Source: Chaetoceros tenuissimus
Lineage: Eukaryota; Bacillariophyta; Thalassiosirophyceae; Chaetocerotales; Chaetocerotaceae
NCBI GenBank assembly: GCA_021927905.1
Contig: BLLK01000022.1
Location: 496,001-560,000 of the forward strand
Reading direction: 5' to 3'
DNA length: 64,000 bases
In this document: positions 51,778 through 59,672 of the stretch, piece by piece
Position numbering within the stretch: the stretch's first letter is position 1
Layout of the letters: the number at the start of each line of letters is the position of its first letter
Translations under genes and position numbers: made by a program
The notes under the pieces: model-generated
Database searches by the model: none
What the model was told of the DNA's origin: nothing
Seen by the model: the letters and a program-made list of their open reading frames with translations, nothing else

Positions 51778-52731
51778 TTAAATTGGTACATGACTGATCT
51801 TCGCATCTTCAGAGATTTCCTCAAAAGAGGAGTGCAATGGATTTATTTCACTATGCTGTTCCACTACTTCTACTCCTGCTGCTGCTGCGGCAGCACTAAC
51901 AATGTCATCTAAAAGTACGCCTTCCTTTCTTGCTGCCACGGCAGCATCGTATGATTCTTTCCACTGAGAAAGTAAAAAAATGCCCTTTGCATAATCATGA
52001 TAGAGCTTATTGTAAACCGAATCAACATCAAATGGCTGTGTCATTTCATGTAGACAGGATATTCCAAGTTGTTGAGAATCGACGCCAATGTCAACAGCTA
52101 CTTTCTGCATGTCCTTCACAATTTCTGTGTATTCGTAGTTGGGACCGTGCCTTTTAATGCCATGTATTGGACCATTGATGATGATTGCATCGGGATGCAG
52201 ATTCAAAGTTTCTCCATTCAACTTAAATTTCTTCTCTGCAACTGTTGCTTCAGTCTCTTTATCTGATTTTCGCTTTCTCTGTGTACGCCTCTTTTCATTG
52301 CTCTCTCTTTGACAAGAGAAACAAAGTCCCGATCGTAAATACAATGAAATAGGCTCTTCTGGCTCAGAGTCTGAAGATTCCCACAAATAAATTTGAATTA
52401 AACGACCTAAATGAAAAGGTAAAAAGGAATATTTACGTGACTTACCATAGAGGCAAACTGGTACTCCGAGTTTAGAACATGTTGATTTGATACATTTCTT
52501 AATTCCAGCACCTTCCGGAATCATAAGATGAGGCGTTACAGCAGCGCAAGCCATGTCTGCCGCTGTAGGAACCATGGAGTAGTCAATGACTATAAATCTC
52601 TTCTTCTTTAGACGAACCATAATTTGCCCATCATTTTCACTGTTTCCCTGTTTTCGTTGAAAGCATTTTCCGTTTGCTTTCCCAAGATTCTTGTCCTCAT
52701 CTTCAGCGAAATCTGAAAATTGAAATTCCAT
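51778..52731 (-). CDS. Unrecognised protein with basic nuclear-type motif
   Basis: No known family recognised. The frame is open from 52731 to 51778 (317 codons). A strong intron signature lies at 52407-52445 (39 nt, GTAAGT...CATTTAG, phase 1); removing it gives VCLYGRLIQIYLW and 304 residues, keeping it adds 13 residues. Visible features: an acidic start, DYSMVPTAADMACAAVTPHL, a Cys-rich basic segment CFSCQRESNEKRRTQRKRKS that looks like a nuclear localisation or nucleic-acid-contact motif, then HPDAIIINGPIHGIKRHGP, and an Ala-rich acidic C terminus. A nuclear regulatory protein is plausible only. The segment 52265-52299 encoding NEKRRTQRKRKS is copied in the neighbouring intron. Confidence 0.7.
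   Translation of the reverse strand: MEFQFSDFAEDEDKNLGKANGKCFQRKQGNSENDGQIMVRLKKKRFIVIDYSMVPTAADMACAAVTPHLMIPEGAGIKKCIKSTCSKLGVPVCLYGKSRKYSFLPFHLGRLIQIYLWESSDSEPEEPISLYLRSGLCFSCQRESNEKRRTQRKRKSDKETEATVAEKKFKLNGETLNLHPDAIIINGPIHGIKRHGPNYEYTEIVKDMQKVAVDIGVDSQQLGISCLHEMTQPFDVDSVYNKLYHDYAKGIFLLSQWKESYDAAVAARKEGVLLDDIVSAAAAAAGVEVVEQHSEINPLHSSFEEISEDAKISHVPI
52265..52299 (+). repeat. Coding segment copied into the ferredoxin reductase intron
   Basis: Part of the minus-strand gene at 51778-52731. It matches 51435-51469 at 34 of 35 bases in the same orientation, about 830 bases apart. Confidence 0.9.
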
Positions 52732-53422
52732 GATGATTCTCTTCGGTTGCTGTAGCTAGTGAGTAAAAAAAAGTCATTAGAAATGTTTCATATTTACATC
52801 ATTGATCTGGGGAAGAATATCCAGACCCATCTCAGTGCGAAATGGATCCTCCAGATCGTTTTGTTACATCGAGACTAAAGACAAATTTGCCAACTTTTTC
52901 TGTATGTGAAATGACTTAGGTATTTTTGAGTCGAGAGTCAATAGACGCGCATGTTTGCGCCACAGTATGATGCACGCTCAAAAGAAGTGTGCAATGCTTC
53001 AACTACACCCAACCTCACTCCCTACTCGTACTCTGCTCGTGAAGCAATTATTTGTTGTAAAATTCAAATATAAATATTTCTTTCTCACTTACTCTACAAA
53101 TACCTAAGGACACAATACGGTAACTAGTTTAGTTCGAAAGTGTTGTGCAAATCCTTTTGCTCTTTTTCAATTGAAATGTTCCTTTCTTACTTTTCGGCTC
53201 TCATGCCCCCCTTCGAAGGTTTAACGGCTAGACTAACGGCGAAGATCTTTCCTCTGTCGTCTGTCTGTCTGTCTGTCTGTCGTTTGTTTCTCCAAGTTCC
53301 AAGTGTACTAATGCACTCATGCTGAAACTACAGTATTTACATATAATTTGTGTATGTTCAATAGTGTTCCTTCTATCGATATTTTCTTCAAATATAAATT
53401 TATACTCTTCGTTTGATTCAAT
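52732..53422. other. Divergent intergenic region
   Basis: 691 bases between divergent genes, with a CTGT microsatellite (53261-53281). The 61-codon frame at 53140-53325 runs through the microsatellite and is not credible. Confidence 0.4.
53261..53281 (+). repeat. CTGT tetranucleotide microsatellite
   Basis: Five perfect CTGT units plus one base, about 140 bases before the 2OG oxygenase start, likely in promoter or 5' UTR. Confidence 0.95.
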
Positions 53423-54400
53423 ATGCCAGGTTCAATTTCGTCAGTGCCCACAATTGACATCAAGCCGTTGGTAGACTCATCGGCAACCGATGAAGCGATA
53501 AGTAATTGCATCCAAGAGATTTCAAAAGCCTGTGAACAATGGGGTTTCTTCTACATTGCAAACCATGGTATTTCACATGAACTTATCAAGACCTTTCGAT
53601 CAGATATGGATAGTTTCTTTCATCTCCCTGAAGATATGTTAAAATCTATCAAACGTACACAGGATAATTCCAGAGGATACTTTGACGACGAGCTCACTAA
53701 GAACAAATTGGATTGGAAGCGATGCTTTGATTTTGGTGCGCAAGATGGTTCCTTGGATAAAAAAGGTATGGATGGATTTAATCAGTGGCCGACTGAAGTA
53801 CAACATGCTACTTTTGAAAGTACTATGCGTACCTATTTCGAAAAAATGGAACAACTTTCGCAGCTATTGCTGAGGGCCATTTGTAAAAGTTTGGATATGG
53901 ACGAAGATTCTCTGAAAGGAAACTTTGAAGCAAATCATACAAGTTATTTGCGTTTAAACTACTATCCACTTTGCCCAGATCCCGACAATCACCTTTCCAT
54001 TCATCACCATACAGATGCTGGTGCGCTCACGATTCTTTATCAAGACAATCATGTCACCAGTTTACAAGTGCAAAAAGATGGTGAATGGCACTTCATCCCA
54101 CCTAGAGAAGATACATTTGTAATCAACATTGGAGATATGATTCAAGTATGGAGTAATGATAGGTATAAAGCTCCACTGCATCAAGTACAGGCAAACTCAG
54201 AGAAGGAAAGATACTCTGCTCCATTCTTTTATAATCCATCGTATGCATCTGATGTTGAACCACTGGTGAAAGAAAAGTCGGAAGCTGTATACAATGTACT
54301 AAATTGGGGTGAATTCAGGGCAAAACGCTTTGCTGGAGACTACGCAGACGTTGGTGAAGAAGTGCAAATTGCACATTATCTTAAACCTCAAGCAGAATAG
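53423..54400 (+). CDS. 2-oxoglutarate/Fe(II)-dependent oxygenase (IPNS-like)
   Basis: 325 residues, close to the usual length of isopenicillin N synthase/flavonol synthase-type oxygenases. The DIOX_N part starts VPTIDIKPLVD and contains EQWGFFYIANHGI. The double-stranded beta helix carries the iron ligands: HTD near residues 196-198 (in HHHTDAGALTILYQD), His near 253 (PLHQVQ), and the 2-oxoglutarate-binding Arg in ERYSAPFF near 263. LRLNYYPLCP precedes them, as in the family. No targeting leader. The substrate is not predictable: relatives act on amino acids, hormones and small peptides. Single exon; convergent with the next gene, 55 bases between stops. Confidence 0.93.
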   Translation: MPGSISSVPTIDIKPLVDSSATDEAISNCIQEISKACEQWGFFYIANHGISHELIKTFRSDMDSFFHLPEDMLKSIKRTQDNSRGYFDDELTKNKLDWKRCFDFGAQDGSLDKKGMDGFNQWPTEVQHATFESTMRTYFEKMEQLSQLLLRAICKSLDMDEDSLKGNFEANHTSYLRLNYYPLCPDPDNHLSIHHHTDAGALTILYQDNHVTSLQVQKDGEWHFIPPREDTFVINIGDMIQVWSNDRYKAPLHQVQANSEKERYSAPFFYNPSYASDVEPLVKEKSEAVYNVLNWGEFRAKRFAGDYADVGEEVQIAHYLKPQAE

Positions 54401-54455
54401 AGAAGAAGACAATGGAACAATTTTTGAAGAAATGAAAACATCTTTTATCTGCAAA

Positions 54456-54878
54456 CTAGAAATCGCTAAAGAACATGCACCACCCAAAATTTTCACCTAT
54501 ATCAAGCATAGAATTTTCGGGATGTGGATCGTGCACGAAATCAAATCCTGAAGATGTAAACCTAGCAACAATTACATGTCCAAAATCTCCTCGTGGTGAT
54601 TTTCCTCTTAGTAAGCACAATGCGCCGATATGTTGCTCTTTTCTTGTATACATGTCAATAGTAAATGGAATTTTATCTGCTAAAACTCCTCCTTGAGAGC
54701 AAAAATCTTTGATTTCCGTTTCATAACCATTTGGCATTTCAATGAAATTGGGGACATCTTGAAGAGTCAATCCAAATATTGAAGCTACCGCTGCTTGTAG
54801 CGCGTTTCCTTTTCCAGGGTCAAAGTTGTTCTGTCTGACATCGGCAGGATTAGCTTGAAGTTGGAGTTTTTGAGGCAT
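54456..54878 (-). CDS. Papain-like-fold small protein lacking the usual cysteine
   Basis: 140 residues, single exon. The outline resembles short cysteine-peptidase-like proteins known from bacteria and phages, which start with GNC-x-QAC-x-AS...VPNF and end with SPRG...H-x-VV...VHDPHP. Here the first motif reads KGNALQAAVASIFG then LQDVPNF, and the second reads GKSPRGDFGHVIVARF followed by FDFVHDPHPEN. The His (FGH) and Asp (VHDPHP) are kept, but both cysteines of the first motif are alanine, so peptidase-type activity is not expected. No signal peptide. I recall this family from memory, without a name, so the assignment is moderate. It might be an acquired bacterial gene turned into a binding protein or inhibitor. 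Divergent from the DUF1997 gene. Confidence 0.6.
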   Translation of the reverse strand: MPQKLQLQANPADVRQNNFDPGKGNALQAAVASIFGLTLQDVPNFIEMPNGYETEIKDFCSQGGVLADKIPFTIDMYTRKEQHIGALCLLRGKSPRGDFGHVIVARFTSSGFDFVHDPHPENSMLDIGENFGWCMFFSDF

Positions 54879-55204
54879 CTGTTGGCCTTTCTTGTTACAA
54901 CCTCCCTCAACTTGAACAGCTACTTGTATGTTTTGGTTGTTGTATCATCGTTCATATCATTCATCATCTACGATCTACGAGGTCAAGCACTGTGTCAACT
55001 GTCAAGCTAAAAGAGGAGGTCAAAGTTATCCCTATACAGATGGTAGTAGTGTATTCTTTCCTCTTTTTCCAACCAACACATCACACATCACACTGTGTTC
55101 TTTTCACTTTCATTGAACAAACTGCTTTCCATAGCATTACTTTTCGCGTTTCAGTTTCATTTGTGACTTGAATTGGTCAATATTTGCCTGATCGTACACG
55201 TACA
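54879..55204. other. Divergent promoter region, papain-like / DUF1997
   Basis: 326 bases; nothing recognised apart from being a shared promoter. The DUF1997 frame is open upstream to 55184, without ATG. Confidence 0.4.
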
Positions 55205-55939
55205 ATGAGATCTTTGCTGCTTTTCGTTTTAAACATGGCTTTTGTGCCTAGTGCATTAGGATTTACTTCGACAACTACTCGTAGCATTTCCTCTACAGCA
55301 CTCGAAGCATTTGGAAGTAAAAATAGAGAAAAAATTCTGAGTAGAAGTGGTTCTCACTTTCAGCTCAATCGCTTTTCAGGCAGGGTAGAATTTGGTTCAA
55401 CTGCAAATCTTGTCACAAGCCTACCCAATGCGGATATGGTTTCTGATTGGCTATCGGACGAAAAGCGAGTTGCAATGTCAATCTGGGACGAGAAATTGAT
55501 CACAGATTTGGGAGATAACAAATACAGAATGGAACTCATGACTCTTCAGTTTGTGACGATACAGCTTGCACCAAAAGTAGATAATAGAATGTGGACCGAA
55601 AGGGATGCAAATGGCAATCCTGTATTCAAACTTCAGTCTGAAGGTTTCGATCCTAATATTCAAGTTCTACCAGGCATGAATGTGCCTGCAAGTCAGCTTG
55701 GAATTGATATTGAAGTTGTTGGTGAATTAAAACCTTCTCGGAATGGCCAAGGCGTCGAAGGCAAAATTGGATTTCAAAGCAGTGGTAATCTTGTTTTTGG
55801 AATGAACCTCCTCCCTGAACCAGCATTGAAAACTGCTTCAAACGTCATTTGTAAAACGATTAGTGACTTTGCTATTGCAAGTTTCCAAAAAGGATGTAGG
55901 CAAAACTATCAAGATTTTCGTGCGCAAAATGCCAACTAA
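55205..55939 (+). CDS. DUF1997 family protein, plastid-targeted
   Basis: 244 residues. The start is the ATG at 55205 (MRSLLLFVLNMAFVPSALGF), giving a clean signal peptide with cleavage after Ala-Leu-Gly and Phe at +1, the ASAFAP-like bipartite leader of diatom plastid proteins, followed by a Ser/Thr-rich transit stretch. The mature part fits the DUF1997 family of cyanobacteria, plants and algae (FSGRVEFGSTANL, then QFVTIQLAPKVDNRMW and FQKGCRQNYQDF). Family function is unknown; association with the photosynthetic lineage suggests a thylakoid or stromal role. Single exon; convergent with the MATE gene, 82 bases between stops. Confidence 0.85.
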   Translation: MRSLLLFVLNMAFVPSALGFTSTTTRSISSTALEAFGSKNREKILSRSGSHFQLNRFSGRVEFGSTANLVTSLPNADMVSDWLSDEKRVAMSIWDEKLITDLGDNKYRMELMTLQFVTIQLAPKVDNRMWTERDANGNPVFKLQSEGFDPNIQVLPGMNVPASQLGIDIEVVGELKPSRNGQGVEGKIGFQSSGNLVFGMNLLPEPALKTASNVICKTISDFAIASFQKGCRQNYQDFRAQNAN

Positions 55940-56021
55940 AATTTATTCATGACTAGTAGTATTTAGATTCAAAAATTTACGTATACAATTATGGTTTATC
56001 TTGGAGTACATTTGAACATGT

Positions 56022-57828
56022 CTACTCTTCTTCAGGTGCTTCTTCGATTTCTAATTCATTAGAATCAGTAGTCTCTTCTGCATCTACAAGAGTAGCTGTC
56101 TCTGTGTTCTCTTCCCCCGACGCAGAATTAGTCCCTGCCTCCTGCCTCAGTCTTGCGGCATCAGCCCAATAATTCCAGTCGCTCTTTACGAAAAGATAAA
56201 AAACAATCAAAATTTCAACTCCACCAGATATTGCTCCCCACCAATATGTACCAAGTAAATTACCATGCATGAGAAAGATATAGATTGCTACTCCTCCGAT
56301 AGACATTGGAAGTTCAAGTCCAAAGGAAAGAATAGTGGCAATCAAAGGTCTTCCCATTCCTGAAAATACTCCGCTTGTAATGTTGCTTACCAATAGATTC
56401 AGATATGTTCCAATCAACATAGCAGGTACCAATGTTTTTCCAATAGCAATGACTTCTTTATCATCCGTTGCTATGCTCAAGACAGTTTCTGTGTTTCGTA
56501 GTGGAGAGAGAATTGTTGGTAAAAAATATAAGAGTGATGAATAGCAACAACATCATCTCTATACGTACCTCTTAGTGGAAGGAAAATGAAAGCAATTACA
56601 ATGTTGATTGCGGTGATGAAATAAAGAACCATCCAAGCTGAATGTTTTGCTGCTTTTCCGTCACCCCTTCCCATATGATATCCGGTACGAACACCACTAA
56701 TAGTAGTACATGTTGCTGATAAAGTCCCACTCCAAGGAATAGAAACGGTGGATAAAGCGGAACTTGCTGCTAGTGCTGATTCGCCTAAACGACCGACCAA
56801 AATAGTTTGCGCTTGCGAAGCACAACATTGAAAGAGAAGGGTTCCGATATTTGGGACAGATTGCTTCATAAACTCCTTTGTTCTGTCCAAGGTATGGTGC
56901 TTGAAACTCCATCCATCATCTGGCCAAGTTGCTAAATGATTCTTCTTATAAACAAACATGTAAAAGAAGTAAGCTACTGATTGTGAAGTTCTACTAATTG
57001 ATAGTGAAACTGCGGCTCCGACGAACCCCAAGCCTGACCACTTGAAGGGACCACCGAAGACAAATACCCAATTGAGCAATGCATTGACAAAGAGAAAGAT
57101 GATGTTGTTATACATTGCAGGTTTGGCAATGCCCTGTGCTTGAAAGTAAAATCGCATACATTGGTCTTTGATCGAAATTATTATTATGATGCGACGTGTG
57201 AGTGATGAACTTTTGAGATAATACAAAAGAGTAAAGAAAACAACTTACAGAGTCCATTTGGGATTGGCCATAAAAGGTTGTATTTTGCGTACGTTCCTGC
57301 TATTTGCGCAATGTCCTCTGGGAAATTCAATGCAATTAGAATCGGTTCCACATAAAAAAATGCGAGAAGAAAAGGAAGCATTGACACGCTCAACCAAAAC
57401 ATGGATTGCTGAAGCCAGATCCCAGCCATTTTTGGATTTCCAGAACCCATAGCTTGTCCAACTAATCCATTTAAAACTTGATTGAACGCCAGAGGCGGCG
57501 TAACGAAAACATTTACACACATGTCTGATAAAACAGCAGCAGCTAGATAGACTTCTGCGCTATGCAAACCGTTATGAATGTGACCCACAAAAGCACTATC
57601 TGTCGAAGCCATACCCATTCTACAAAAGAACGATACAGCTAAAGGTACGCCGAGAGCAAGCATCTCAGAAATTTCGGTTCGGACTGAAAATACCTGTGTT
57701 TCTTCGTCATTTTCTTCGGCCGGAGAAGATACAGCTCCTTCTTCTTCGTCGATCCTTGGTCCAGCCTCAGCTTGCTCATCGGTAGACGAAAGAAGAGGTT
57801 CTAAAAGGTCGTCTCTGTTTGGCGACAT
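56022..57828 (-). CDS. MATE-family efflux transporter
   Basis: Three exons: 57828-57249, 57165-56569, 56488-56022, with introns of 83 nt (GTAAGT...CAAAG) and 80 nt (GTACGT...CACAG), phase 1 both, giving 547 residues. Twelve TM helices are expected; landmarks are the first helix after LALGVPLAVSFFCRMGMAS, the TPPLAFNQVLNGLVGQAMGSG loop, the domain-linking FYFQAQGIAKPAMYNN and the second-half SGTLSATCTTISGVRTGYHMG. MATE proteins expel organic cations or drugs in exchange for H+ or Na+. The N terminus before MSPNRDD is open in frame to 58050 but is unlike protein, so ATG at 57828 is chosen. The C-terminal tail is strongly acidic. Confidence 0.93.
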
Positions 57829-58129
57829 GGTTCTTTCTCGAAAATGTATATATTGATTGAAAGTGGGTAGTACTACTGTAATTGAATGTGCAAATTCAAA
57901 CTTGGTCGAAAATGGACGCACTTTTGGTGGTGGTGGAAAAGAATTCTCCTTGATAACCGATAATTCAACCGTCATAATTCTAAATATAAAACTACTCTCA
58001 ACACTTTGATCATTATATGCGTTGATTTTACGTAATGAATAAAACTTCAAACATTCATAAATTTCATAATACTATTTAAAATAGTTTTGACCATATATAA
58101 AAAAATATTCCAAGTCATGCAGATGCCTA
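57829..58129. other. Intergenic region, 2OG oxygenase 3' end to MATE promoter
   Basis: About 300 AT-rich bases between co-oriented genes. The 74-codon upstream extension of the MATE frame lies here and is rejected as coding. Confidence 0.4.
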
Positions 58130-59245
58130 CTACAACAACAAATCCATATGGTGTCTTTTCATTACATCTGGGTGTGATCTCGCTAAACTTTTGAATGCAT
58201 TTTCCCCATAACATGAAAATAAAATGTTTCCAGCTTTTCCATGAGAGTCTGTTCGATCTAAACTCATTGGTTTGGGTCGCTCCCAGTTTAAACTATTAGG
58301 TAAAGGATCTATCTTTGATACTATATAGTCCAAGCGTGGATTCCAAAAGTACGGCATACTGTATCTCCCTCTGGTATTACTATTTCCATTTGAAATATAA
58401 ACATTTTTCACTCTATGAGGGGTTGCGAGATAATATCCACTTGTAACCAACTGTATCATTTCCCCCAAATTGACAACAATTGTTCCATCCAATGGAGGTG
58501 CGTCGGTCCAATCACCATCACCATTTTGGACTTGAAGCCCGCCTACATCGTCTTGTAAAAGTAGAGATAGATAGCCGGAATCTGTATGACATCCAACACC
58601 GAATTGGTCGCCCTTGTCATCTTTCTTTTGCAAAGAAGGATAGTGACATATCTTGAATTGCACATTTGGCGAATCTCGAAAAGTATCATCGAAGTAGTTT
58701 CGAGGTAAATCTAAACTAAGTGCAATGAGTTCCATCAACCTCCTCGACAGTACTTCCATTTCCATCATATATTTTGTAAGATGTGGTTTTAAAGAAGGGA
58801 CACTGTCATTGGGCCATTGATTTGGACCAATCAATCTTTTCCAAACTTCATTCTTCTGATTGAGAGTTGTATTTTGACTCTCATTCTTGACTACAGATCC
58901 TTCAATGCCAAACTCTATTTGATCTCGCTGGTCAGTTTTACCTGCTGTATTTTCACATCCTAAATTCATGTATCCTCGAAAGGCAGGTGACTTCCGGTAG
59001 TCGATAGCCATTTTTTCATCTATAGGTAGATCAAAGAATTTTTTAGATGAATTGAGTGCATTTTGATACGTTTCTCTAGATATATTATGATTCTCGATGT
59101 AGAAAAATCCAGTTGTGTGACATGCGTGTCGAAGTTTTGTTGCAAAATCTTTCTCTTCGTCAACTGTGCTCGGCAAGGTAAGAAGAGGGAGAGCTTGGAA
59201 AGATTTCTTGGCTTTTCGAATGTTGCGGGGACTAATTCTATTCAT
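58130..59245 (-). CDS. 2-oxoglutarate/Fe(II)-dependent oxygenase
   Basis: 371 residues, single exon, start at the first true ATG (59245, MNRISPRN). Motifs: LPLLTLPSTVDEEKDFA, HACHTTGFFYIENHNI, RGYMNLGCEN, then FKICHYPSL, the iron-binding HTDSGYLSLLLQDD near 215-228, VVNLGEMIQLVTSGYY, PHRV with the second His near 276, and RYSMPYFWNP with the co-substrate Arg. It belongs to the same superfamily as the gene at 53423-54400 but is not closely similar, so they are not a recent tandem pair. The similarity level resembles gibberellin-oxidase-like and IPNS-like fungal and algal proteins; the substrate is unknown. Confidence 0.92.
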   Translation of the reverse strand: MNRISPRNIRKAKKSFQALPLLTLPSTVDEEKDFATKLRHACHTTGFFYIENHNISRETYQNALNSSKKFFDLPIDEKMAIDYRKSPAFRGYMNLGCENTAGKTDQRDQIEFGIEGSVVKNESQNTTLNQKNEVWKRLIGPNQWPNDSVPSLKPHLTKYMMEMEVLSRRLMELIALSLDLPRNYFDDTFRDSPNVQFKICHYPSLQKKDDKGDQFGVGCHTDSGYLSLLLQDDVGGLQVQNGDGDWTDAPPLDGTIVVNLGEMIQLVTSGYYLATPHRVKNVYISNGNSNTRGRYSMPYFWNPRLDYIVSKIDPLPNSLNWERPKPMSLDRTDSHGKAGNILFSCYGENAFKSLARSHPDVMKRHHMDLLL

Positions 59246-59672
59246 TTCATTCAATTCATCTGATAGTACAAATCGTATATGCCAGAAGCATCATAGTAAA
59301 TATTTTCCCTGTAATGATCAATAGCTGTGTGTTGTCTAGTGACGATGTGTATTGTAACTCTTTTCTCTTTTTTCCTAAGTACGTACATACTGTGTATCCT
59401 CCCTCATCCATGTTTATAATAACCGTCAATCTACGCTCATAATTCTAGATTGTAACTCCCCTTCTCTTTTCTTCCTCTTTCTAGCTAAGGTATCACCATC
59501 AATCCATCATCATAAATGTTCATAAAAACTTTTTGCAAATATAAGCCTGGGTTGCAATAGAAAACTGATCTGCCAGAATTCAGAGTGGGGTTTCGGCTCA
59601 CCATTTTTGTAGCGCGCTCTCATCCACCTCACATCGATAGTGAATCTCATCACATTGTAGAGTCAAGGGAGG
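59246..59672. other. Divergent promoter region, oxygenase / MetRS
   Basis: 427 bases, with GTACGTAC near 59379-59386, a weaker example of the recurrent GTAC palindrome. No gene recognised. Confidence 0.4.

Noticed and set aside
57829-58050. 74-codon upstream extension of the MATE frame
   Set aside because: Does not look like protein and precedes a better ATG at 57828.
53423-59245. The two 2OG oxygenases as one biosynthetic cluster
   Set aside because: They are not closely similar and are separated by unrelated genes; co-location is probably chance.
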